Below are positions 26,257 to 34,143 of a stretch of 64,000 nt of DNA, one piece after another. The translations under genes and the position numbers were made by a program. Within the stretch, counting starts at the first letter, position 1. The number at the start of each line of letters is the position of its first letter. The notes beneath the pieces were generated by a model. That model did no database searches, was not told the origin of the DNA, and saw nothing but the letters and a program-made list of their open reading frames with translations. Source of the DNA: Dictyobacter alpinus (GTDB lineage Bacteria; Chloroflexota; Ktedonobacteria; Ktedonobacterales; Ktedonobacteraceae); NCBI RefSeq assembly GCF_003967575.1, contig NZ_BIFT01000001.1, positions 992,001 through 1,056,000 of the forward strand, read 5' to 3'.

Positions 26257-27569
26257 CTAAAACTCCTTTTTAAACGAGAGAACCTCTTAACAATAGCTCC
26301 CCCCACCCAACTTGACGTAAACTCCATTGAAGCTTTTATAGCCGGATTAAGATCATGCCAATCAACATAGTCGTAATCCATAGGCTTCAAGAAAGAGGCT
26401 GCGAAACTCAGTACTGCTTGAGCTGGTGGGGTAACCCCAGGACGACCACGTTGCTGTATCGCTTCGATAGTAGTCATGATGTCCCCTTTCAGATAGCGCA
26501 TCCAATTTCCAACGCGATAAGAAGAGACTGTATCAATTGTTTCACCACTGGCCCATTGATATAACAGCTTAGGAAAATCTACTCCCGAACGTACCGCGAT
26601 CTCTACAGAAGCAGACAGACGAGGATTAATCTCCATGAGATAAGGAATACCAGCACGATCACGACGAAACTCGATTTCTGCATAGCCTTCGAGATCCATT
26701 TCGCGTATCAGCCGCTCCGCCTGAGTTCCTGTATCGGGCGGCAAGGGAATACTTTGACGCAAGACTGATGTGCCGCCGAGCGGTGGCTCTGTGCGCTTGG
26801 CCCACTGGGCAAAGCTAGCATGAACCTCATTGTTGGCATACATCACACTGATTGCTTCTCGTCGGCCAGTTAAAAATTGCTGGAACAGGGTTACTCCACC
26901 CAGTTGCGTCAATTCTTCGACTGCTTGCTTTGCTTCATCCACCGTGGTTACCAGGCGCGACGCGAAACGAGCTCCATATTCCTGATTTTCACTCCAAAGC
27001 CAGGACTCAACCGGTTTGATAACTGCCGGTAGACCTATCTCTTTTAATGCCGCAGAAACATCTTGTATAGAGTGCACCGCTAAGCCACGAGGAATGCCTA
27101 AACCTAATGTGCCGGCCACCTCCAGGGTTAGTTCTTTATTAATTGCCAATCCCATAGCAGGATCTCTGGCCAGAGCAATCTGCGCATACTTTTCCAGTCG
27201 CTCGCGATATTGTCTGAGTAAAGCTACAGTACTATCTGAAGAAGCAATGATCACATTGGCTCCATTTTGCTCTAGCCAGCGCTCCAAAAAGTTCAGATAA
27301 GCTTCGCTCCCCGCGTTGGCAGGACAAATGACGCCTTGCTGACACCAGCGTGAAGAGAATGCAGGTACAGCAGTTTCAGCCTCCAACGCTGCTACTTTCA
27401 AGCCGCGCTGGCCCAATGAACGGATGGCAACCAGAGATTGACGTAGAGCAGCATCAAGCACCAGAACATCATATTTCTTTGTTGTGATACCTGCACTACT
27501 TTTATGTTGCTCTGCAAGTCCATATTTAGCATCAGCGATGTTCTCTACATTCGATGAACGATATACCAC
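26253..27569 (-). CDS. ATP-grasp carboxylate-amine ligase-like protein, cassette copy B
   Basis: This protein of about 438 residues is a clear paralogue of the one at 22655: both share VLDAALRQSLVA-type N-termini, the KRTEPPLGGTSVLRQSI loop and the Mg2+ site EINPRLSASVE. It should form an amide or peptide-like bond at the cost of ATP. The start is uncertain because no ATG lies near the 5' end: a GTG at 27569 has GAGG six bases upstream, whereas a TTG at 27581 has no ribosome site. It follows deacetylase 3 closely and is coupled to flavoprotein copy B. Confidence 0.83.
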   Translation of the reverse strand: MVYRSSNVENIADAKYGLAEQHKSSAGITTKKYDVLVLDAALRQSLVAIRSLGQRGLKVAALEAETAVPAFSSRWCQQGVICPANAGSEAYLNFLERWLEQNGANVIIASSDSTVALLRQYRERLEKYAQIALARDPAMGLAINKELTLEVAGTLGLGIPRGLAVHSIQDVSAALKEIGLPAVIKPVESWLWSENQEYGARFASRLVTTVDEAKQAVEELTQLGGVTLFQQFLTGRREAISVMYANNEVHASFAQWAKRTEPPLGGTSVLRQSIPLPPDTGTQAERLIREMDLEGYAEIEFRRDRAGIPYLMEINPRLSASVEIAVRSGVDFPKLLYQWASGETIDTVSSYRVGNWMRYLKGDIMTTIEAIQQRGRPGVTPPAQAVLSFAASFLKPMDYDYVDWHDLNPAIKASMEFTSSWVGGAIVKRFSRLKRSFR

Positions 27570-27594
27570 GTAGCACCTCAATAATTAAGAGAAC

Positions 27595-28641
27595 TTATAT
27601 ATCAGCTTTTTCATTGATAAATGGTTTCCATAGTGGAGCAAACATACTCCAGATGCCCGAGGTTTCAGCGGCAATTAAAAGCCAGTGTCGCCGTACATCC
27701 ACCAGAACCCGCTCAAGACGATAAGGATCGCTCTGCGGTGTGGCAATACCTTTTGTGGTTGTCACTGCCCACGTATACCCGGCCTCACGTACTGCCTCGA
27801 GTGCTGTTGTCCCGATATGCTCGGTGCGTCCAATGGGATAAGCAAAACAATGTACAGGCTTTTGCAAACGTTCTTCCAATACTTGACGAGATGCAGTTAT
27901 CTCATAATGTACTTCCGCTGCATCAGACAAACAGGAAAGTACAGGATGATTTATGGTATGGGCACCGAAAGAAACGAAACCACTATTCTGCATCTCTAAT
28001 ACTTCTTCCCATGATAGCGGAATATTAACATCTCCTACATCTCTTCTGCAAGAATCCGGTACCTCTATGGTAAGATCTTGTTGTATCTGAGTCAGAAATT
28101 GTTCGCGAACAGCTACGCTATCCGCCATACGCAAACGTGTATCAATGAGAGTAGCAAGCGCCTGACGCTCCACTGGCAGATGCAAATGATAGGTTCTGTC
28201 ATCAAGGGTTATCTCCTCTTTCGACGTCTGTTTGACCAGGCGCTCTCCCTCCCCCCACCAGAAGTGCTTGCCACTATCCAGGTAGCCAGGAATTAAGAAA
28301 ATGGTGATAGGAACTTGCAACTCAACGGCAGCTTTAAATGCATGGGTATAGTTATCATAATAGCCATCATCGAAGGTTATCACGACAGGAGTACGTTTGC
28401 CCGCCATCTTCCCTGCGGCCGTGGCAGGAGCATACAACTCATCTAATGCATCCTCCAGGTGGAGAACACGATAATGTCGCTTCAAGTAGCGCATATGTTG
28501 ACGGATATCCCCAAGGCTCGCTCGGTGATAGTTAAGAATCAATAAACGCGGCCCCTGATGGCGCATATGCCAACGAGCGATCCTGACCAGACCACAATAA
28601 TACAAAATTGCAGCCAACAGCAGCCGTATCATTTTACGCAT
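27595..28641 (-). CDS. Polysaccharide deacetylase family protein, copy 3
   Basis: This 348-residue NodB-like protein has a hydrophobic N-terminus (LLLAAILYYCGLV), the LILNYHRAS segment, the metal motif TFDDGYYDN, the histidine motif GAHTINHP and FAYPIG. It is the first gene of the whole cassette operon. Its active-site motifs are intact, so all three deacetylases look functional. AGGGGAAAG precedes the ATG. The gene before it, for a secreted protein, is 102 bases upstream on the same strand behind a possible terminator. Confidence 0.9.
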   Translation of the reverse strand: MRKMIRLLLAAILYYCGLVRIARWHMRHQGPRLLILNYHRASLGDIRQHMRYLKRHYRVLHLEDALDELYAPATAAGKMAGKRTPVVITFDDGYYDNYTHAFKAAVELQVPITIFLIPGYLDSGKHFWWGEGERLVKQTSKEEITLDDRTYHLHLPVERQALATLIDTRLRMADSVAVREQFLTQIQQDLTIEVPDSCRRDVGDVNIPLSWEEVLEMQNSGFVSFGAHTINHPVLSCLSDAAEVHYEITASRQVLEERLQKPVHCFAYPIGRTEHIGTTALEAVREAGYTWAVTTTKGIATPQSDPYRLERVLVDVRRHWLLIAAETSGIWSMFAPLWKPFINEKADI

Positions 28642-28681
28642 AAAATCTTTCCCCTACGATCATAAGAAACATAATACCTGC

Positions 28682-28725
28682 GTGATATGAATACCTCAAA
28701 CAGTAGTTTCAGATGTTCATATCAC
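28682..28725 (-). terminator. Putative terminator upstream of the cassette operon
   Basis: GTGATATGAA (28682-28691) pairs with 28716-28725, and weaker inner pairs (AAAC/GTTT) could extend the stem. It lies 19 bases after the stop of the secreted protein gene on the minus strand. No clear T-run follows. Confidence 0.4.
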
Positions 28726-28743
28726 ACGAATCAAACCTTTCAG

Positions 28744-30408
28744 TTAAAAACTACTGGGATTATGCTTCACCACCAGTGCATCCATAACATTTTTCATTAA
28801 AGCCTGCATGCCAGGAACAGCCACACTTTTAGCGCCGCACTTTGGATCTTCATGCAAACGATAGCTGTCCAATGCCGTCTCCCAATAAATAGAACCAGTC
28901 GCAAACACCAATGCCCCGGAAGAGGCTACATAGTAGGTAGAATTACTCACATCAGCCAGCTTCGTTTCACTACTAATAGTCGCCGAAGAACTTATGACGT
29001 GTAAATTTTTAGGTGTAGTAGAACTAAAAGTTGGGCTATCCGGCGTGCTACGAGGATCTATATTGACCCGATCCCATTCATAACCAACTACACCACACCC
29101 ATATTCTTGATTTGGTTGCAGATCAGTCCCCTTAAGCAGAGGTAGATTCGCCGCCTGCGGTGCAACACGCCAGGGAAAACCATGCTGATCATGGGTAAGG
29201 TTTGAATAAAGGACCCCAACCAATGCATTTTCTGGTCGACCCACCACCGGATCTCGCCAGTTACTGGTGACCACGGAGTTATCCTTGCCATACATTGGAT
29301 CACGTGCAAGATCATTGTTGACGGTCTGTACTTTATAAGAAACAATAGTTCGGTTAGGAACGCCAGCAGAGTCTGGCTCAAAACGCATCTGCCAGTAGAC
29401 CGCGTTTGCTCCCATAAAAGCCAGTCCCATCCCTCTGTCCCGTGCCTTCTCAACCGTTGTGCGCATACTTTTTGTCCAATATTCATCGTGGCCCAGGGAA
29501 ATATAAGCCTTATGCGTATCTAACAAATGCGAATCTGTCTGTAGATCAATATCGCTGGCATAAGAGACATCATAACCATTCTGCTCCATCCAACGAACGT
29601 TCTGGACAATGAAGGTTAAAACCTGACTCGAGCCTGTCTCTACATTATTCGGTTTATTCAGAGAAACCTTGGTAGCTCGCTTGGCTACACTAGTGCCAGT
29701 GAAATCACCATCAGCATCATACAGGCTGGAACCTCCCCAAATATTATAGGCTGCATAGGTTGTATCGGGCGTTACCGCTATATAAGGTGCCTTCTTTGAC
29801 CCCAGTACATCAAATGGAACATAGAATTGCTTGTTATTCGCATCAGTAAATTTAGTCAGATAAATTCCAGTAGTCCAATCAGCAGGAATTTTCAATGTAT
29901 ACGATTTTTGCCAGTGGGTTTCAATCAATCCCGTATTTTTATCTAAAGTGCATGTCGTGCAATTTACCAGGCGGTTGGCAGCCTCATCAAAATACCCTTG
30001 CGCCTGACCTGACAGATCTCGCACTGATGTCATTAAGCGTCCTCCAGCTCCACTATACCAACCCAAACGAAAGACATCAATACTGTACGTCGTTTGTGCT
30101 ACCTGAGTGCTCACATAAAATGCCAGCGACTTACCTGGCTTCACTGAAGTAGCTCCTGCAAAGGCTTGAATCTGCGTGGTTGACTCGCTACCTTGCGGAA
30201 TCTTCCAGGATGAGGTACCAATGAGTGCGTTTTCGCGTGTTATGGCATTTGTAGGGCCGGAACCTGCGATAGGTTGGCTACCATCATTAACAAGATACTT
30301 GTGATCATTTGAGCCCGCAAGTAAGGATGGTGATAAGAAATAAAAACCGAGCAGAGCCGCTGCTAGAATGAAAATAGTAATAATTGTAGCGACAGACTTA
30401 AATTTCAT
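28744..30408 (-). CDS. Exported DMFA2_C-like protein (N,N-dimethylformamidase beta-like)
   Basis: This 554-residue protein starts with a signal or anchor segment (about 8-27) and the rest is hydrophilic, so it acts outside the cytoplasmic membrane. It matches the family named after the large subunit of N,N-dimethylformamidase: VFRLGWYSGAGGR near 115, the AYNIWGGSSLYD segment, and SLGHDEYW with a following MGANAVYWQ. In this family the core domain is widespread in proteins of unknown function, and a real amidase role here is unproven. The position between the cassette operon and the polysaccharide operon suggests work on a surface polymer, perhaps on an amide bond. GGAGGG precedes the ATG. Confidence 0.8.
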   Translation of the reverse strand: MKFKSVATIITIFILAAALLGFYFLSPSLLAGSNDHKYLVNDGSQPIAGSGPTNAITRENALIGTSSWKIPQGSESTTQIQAFAGATSVKPGKSLAFYVSTQVAQTTYSIDVFRLGWYSGAGGRLMTSVRDLSGQAQGYFDEAANRLVNCTTCTLDKNTGLIETHWQKSYTLKIPADWTTGIYLTKFTDANNKQFYVPFDVLGSKKAPYIAVTPDTTYAAYNIWGGSSLYDADGDFTGTSVAKRATKVSLNKPNNVETGSSQVLTFIVQNVRWMEQNGYDVSYASDIDLQTDSHLLDTHKAYISLGHDEYWTKSMRTTVEKARDRGMGLAFMGANAVYWQMRFEPDSAGVPNRTIVSYKVQTVNNDLARDPMYGKDNSVVTSNWRDPVVGRPENALVGVLYSNLTHDQHGFPWRVAPQAANLPLLKGTDLQPNQEYGCGVVGYEWDRVNIDPRSTPDSPTFSSTTPKNLHVISSSATISSETKLADVSNSTYYVASSGALVFATGSIYWETALDSYRLHEDPKCGAKSVAVPGMQALMKNVMDALVVKHNPSSF

Positions 30409-31173
30409 GCAGAGCCCTCCGCACTTATTTTCTTAATCATATATTTGTTTCTTCAAAATATCGCAATACAAGTAGGACAATATACCCTATAAGAATATAG
30501 CATCTTAGAATGATAGGACAATGAATAAGATGTTACCCCTTACAAAAATACCATACATGTTGTGATGAAGGCATGTTGATTTTGGTAGAGAATCAGTGAA
30601 TCATTCTGTAAAAGTGTGGAGAAATTTATGGAATCAAACCGGAAAGATCATATAATAGCTATAAGAAATAACCCAAACAGTAGGAATATTTTCCCCATAC
30701 CTACATTATCCGACTGTGATCTACTATACTGTGCAATGTATGAAATTTAAGCAGAAGGTAATATGCAGCATCATAAATACCACTGTGTATCGTTAATATA
30801 TATTGACGGTGTGCTCATACAGCATAATTAAAGTCATGCCTCCTGTGAAGTTAGTAAGATATATGGAGAGATTGCACCTGACTTGTACGACTGGAACAGA
30901 GTGTTTGGCAATAAAAATAGGAGGAAATAAAAATTAAAGACTTGGAGTTACTATCTCAACAAAGGAGTAGTATTTTCAACGCCTTCTCAACGCCAGCAAC
31001 AACCTGATTCCTAATCTACAGAAGGTATCTTCTAAGATAGGGTATAAGGCAAACTCATATATTGTTGCTTCCCGATAGGCAAATTTATTTTCCATTACTA
31101 CATATAAAGATTCTTATGAAGTCTGACATTGTCATTTTAATACGGATAAAAACCTGGTAAGGATGGTATTTCA
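30409..31173. other. Long AT-rich regulatory gap between the divergent polysaccharide operons
   Basis: About 765 bases without a convincing gene separate the minus-strand secreted-protein gene from the plus-strand polysaccharide operon. It must hold both promoters and perhaps a long leader for the plus-strand operon. A ribosome-site-like AGGAGG near 30919 is followed only by a 21-codon frame that I do not call. No clear repeat or terminator was found. Confidence 0.5.
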
Positions 31174-32610
31174 ATGCGGAGTACGTTAAGTCGCTATATA
31201 CTACTCGCAAAACGTTGGGCCTGGGTCATAATACTTGGTATGGTTATTTGTGGCGGTACGACCTATCTCGTCACTAAATTGCTGATGCAACCCGTTTACG
31301 AAGCACAAACCCGTTTACTGATCACTCTACCGGGCTCTTCACAGAACGATAGTACAGTAGCGGCGATGGCTCAGCAACCAACGTATAACCAGCTGGTGAC
31401 GAATCCCAATGTACTCAGTCCTGTCGCAGCCAAGCATGGCATGACAGTGAAACAACTGAGTAGTATGGTTAAGACACAACCTGCAACAAACACACTGATT
31501 ATTGATGTGCTGGTCGATAGTAGCGATCCACAACTAGCAGCCCAGTTGTCTCTAGAGGTGGCACAAAGCTTTACCTCATACGCCAATACAAGGCTTGGTA
31601 GCCAGGCAAACTTTAATATTCTTAATCCTGTTGTCCCCACTGATCCAATCAGACCTCGTCCATCGCAGGACTCCTTGATCGGTGCTCTGGTAGGACTAGG
31701 GTTAGCGCTAGCGATCATTGTTATATTCGAGTGGATTGATGACCGCCTGACTTCACCTGAAGAGGTAAATAAGCTGCTGGGCATCGATGCATTGACGATT
31801 ATTCCAGAACTCTCCCGTAAGCAGCGCTCAAAAAATGCAGAGGAAACTCCTGAACTGGCTGAAGGCTGTCGCATTCTTTGTGCCAACCTGAACATGGCTC
31901 AAATGTTGCGCCCTTTTAAACTGGTAATGGTTACAAGCTCAATGGCAGGCGAGGGTAAGAGTACAATTGCCGCTAACATGGCTTCATTCCTGGCTATGTC
32001 TGGTAAACGAGTGCTCCTGGTGGATGCCGATCTCCGTCATCCTGTGCTGGATCAGCACTTCCAGGTAAATAATCATAAAGGCTTATCCAATGCCTTCTTA
32101 GAGATGTGGTCACAGGTTGAGGGCGAGTTGGATGGCCAGCCTACCGAGATTCCTTCGCTCCGCGTGCTAACCGCAGGGGTGTTGCCATCGAATCCGTCAG
32201 AACTCTTACAGTCTCAATTGGCCAGCCAGCTCTTCAACCATTTCCGCAATACTCAAAAATTTGATTATGTTATCTTTGATACTCCACCCCTGTTGCCTAT
32301 TGCTGATGCACAGATCATGGCCGCATATATGCAGGTAACCATTCTGGTTGTCGATGCATCGCGCACACCGCGTAAAGCAATGGTACGGGCTAAACAGGCA
32401 CTGAATCGAACAGGTACACGTGTCCTGGGTGTGGCACTCAATAAAAGTAATTGGCCGGAGTTTGGCGAAGTACAGGATTATCTGAGCAACATTCAATCAC
32501 GCCCACGTGCAGATATCACAATGTCTATGCCTCCTAATACACCACAAATCAATCATGCGATTGATGCAACCAATACTGCTATTCTCCCCTCGGCGAATAA
32601 CAAACGCTAA
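31174..32610 (+). CDS. Polysaccharide chain-length regulator fused to a tyrosine-kinase domain
   Basis: This 478-residue protein joins a Wzz-type domain (membrane helices about 15-36 and 168-186, with the proline-rich DPIRPRPS before the second) to a BY-kinase ATPase: Walker A SSMAGEGKST (255-264), Walker A' LLVDADLRHP (281-290) and Walker B YVIFDTPP. It should control chain length and export of the Wzx/Wzy polymer. The usual C-terminal tyrosine cluster is absent: the last 40 residues have no tyrosine, so autophosphorylation control may differ or be missing. It is the first gene of the plus-strand operon; TAAGGATGG precedes the ATG. Confidence 0.92.
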   Translation: MRSTLSRYILLAKRWAWVIILGMVICGGTTYLVTKLLMQPVYEAQTRLLITLPGSSQNDSTVAAMAQQPTYNQLVTNPNVLSPVAAKHGMTVKQLSSMVKTQPATNTLIIDVLVDSSDPQLAAQLSLEVAQSFTSYANTRLGSQANFNILNPVVPTDPIRPRPSQDSLIGALVGLGLALAIIVIFEWIDDRLTSPEEVNKLLGIDALTIIPELSRKQRSKNAEETPELAEGCRILCANLNMAQMLRPFKLVMVTSSMAGEGKSTIAANMASFLAMSGKRVLLVDADLRHPVLDQHFQVNNHKGLSNAFLEMWSQVEGELDGQPTEIPSLRVLTAGVLPSNPSELLQSQLASQLFNHFRNTQKFDYVIFDTPPLLPIADAQIMAAYMQVTILVVDASRTPRKAMVRAKQALNRTGTRVLGVALNKSNWPEFGEVQDYLSNIQSRPRADITMSMPPNTPQINHAIDATNTAILPSANNKR

Positions 32611-32643
32611 GCGCACGTTGGATAGTGGTAGTTGTGGTGAGAG

Positions 32644-32708
32644 CTCTTTGCCCTGAACATGGCTTCTAACCTGAGACCAGGTCAAAGTAAACATGTCGGG
32701 GCAAAGAG
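32644..32708 (+). promoter_or_regulatory. Branched inverted repeat between the regulator and dehydrogenase genes
   Basis: CTCTTTGCCC (32644-32653) pairs with 32699-32708; inside it ACATG pairs with CATGT, and CCTGAGACCAGG forms a small hairpin. It sits in a 195-base gap inside an operon and is followed by a T-rich stretch, so it may attenuate transcription or protect an RNA end. Confidence 0.4.
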
Positions 32709-32805
32709 ATGGCAATACAAACATCAATCTATTTTTATCTGTCTTTGTGAGTTCCTGTGCCTTTTAGAAATGCTGTATAAAATATATTAAGGAAACAAAA
32801 GATTA

Positions 32806-34110
32806 ATGAAAAACCAGCTCATGGAGAAGATCTCCTCGCACTCATTACATGTGGGAATTATTGGTCTAGGCTATGTAGGGCTTCCTCTGGCAACTACTTT
32901 TGCAGAGGCAGGTTTTCACGTTACAGGTATTGATGTAGATCAAAAAAAAGTCGATCAGGCAAATGAGGGACAGAGTTATATCTCCGATGTCGAGAGTGAA
33001 GATCTGCAAAAACTGATTGCAGCTGATAAGTTAACATTTACCACTGATTTTTCAGCTCTTGATACTGTTGACGCGATTAGCATTTGTGTTCCTACTCCAC
33101 TACGTAAAACACGTGAACCAGATATCTCTTATATTATTTCGGCAGCCCGTGAAGTCCGCAAGCATCTCCATCCAGGCCAACTGATTATTCTGGAAAGCAC
33201 AACATATCCAGGCACCACTGATGAGGTGTTGTTGCCTGAATTGGAGGAGACCGGCCTCAAAGTCGGGGAAGATTTCTTCCTGGCCTTCTCACCTGAACGT
33301 ATCGATCCAGGTAATCCCACTTTTGGCACAAAAAATACACCGAAGGTGGTTGGTGGCATTACTGCCAGTTGCACCGAATTGGCGCAGGCCTATTATGGAG
33401 CCGCCATCGCGCAAATTGTTCCGGTTAGCTCGGCTCGGGTCGCGGAAATGACCAAGCTGCTGGAAAATACCTTCCGAGCGGTAAACATTGGACTGGTCAA
33501 TGAGATTGCCATCATTTGCGAAAAATTAAATATCAGCGCATGGGAAGTTATTGATGCTGCCGCGACCAAGCCATTTGGTTTTATGCGCTTTCAGCCTGGT
33601 CCTGGACTGGGTGGGCACTGCATTCCTGTTGACCCACACTATCTTTCCTGGAAGCTTAAAACGCTTGACTACAATGCTCGCTTTATTGAACTGGCGTCAG
33701 AAATCAATAGCAGCATGCCCCATTATGTGGTGAATAAAATTATGGCAGCCCTCAATGAACAGCGCCGTAGTTTGAACGGCGCAACAGTCCTTGTGATGGG
33801 TGTGGCCTATAAACGCAATGTGAGCGACGTTCGTGAGTCACCTGCACTGGATATCATCCAGAGTTTGCTCGATCATAAAGCAGTTGTGCTCTATAATGAC
33901 GACCATGTCCCTTCCCTGACCTTGCAGGGTGGTCGAACACTGCATTCACAACCAGTGAGTAGCGGCCTGCTCCAGGCTGCGGACTGTGTGGCTCTCGTTA
34001 CTGATCATGATTATTATGACATCCCTTCCATTGTCGAAGAGGCACGTTCTATTGTCGATACCCGCAATATGACCAGAGGATTTCAAGATACCAAGATTTT
34101 CAGACTCTAG
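32806..34110 (+). CDS. UDP-sugar 6-dehydrogenase, WbpA-like
   Basis: This 434-residue nucleotide-sugar dehydrogenase has the NAD motif GLGYVG (20-25), the SPERIDPGN segment and the catalytic C272 in GGHCIPVDPHY. It oxidises C6 of a UDP-hexose or UDP-N-acetylhexosamine in two steps to a uronic acid. VDPHYL-type enzymes group with UDP-GlcNAc or UDP-ManNAc dehydrogenases rather than UDP-glucose dehydrogenases, which suits the WbpB-, WbpE- and WbpD-like genes in this window. AAGGAA lies upstream of the ATG. The flippase-polymerase gene follows after 33 bases. Confidence 0.9.
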   Translation: MKNQLMEKISSHSLHVGIIGLGYVGLPLATTFAEAGFHVTGIDVDQKKVDQANEGQSYISDVESEDLQKLIAADKLTFTTDFSALDTVDAISICVPTPLRKTREPDISYIISAAREVRKHLHPGQLIILESTTYPGTTDEVLLPELEETGLKVGEDFFLAFSPERIDPGNPTFGTKNTPKVVGGITASCTELAQAYYGAAIAQIVPVSSARVAEMTKLLENTFRAVNIGLVNEIAIICEKLNISAWEVIDAAATKPFGFMRFQPGPGLGGHCIPVDPHYLSWKLKTLDYNARFIELASEINSSMPHYVVNKIMAALNEQRRSLNGATVLVMGVAYKRNVSDVRESPALDIIQSLLDHKAVVLYNDDHVPSLTLQGGRTLHSQPVSSGLLQAADCVALVTDHDYYDIPSIVEEARSIVDTRNMTRGFQDTKIFRL

Positions 34111-34143
34111 ACCATGTTAAAAACTATAGAACGGTAAAGAAAC

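Noticed and set aside
30919..31012. Possible small gene after an AGGAGG in the polysaccharide leader region
   Set aside because: Only a 21-codon frame with a TTG start follows, which is too weak to support.
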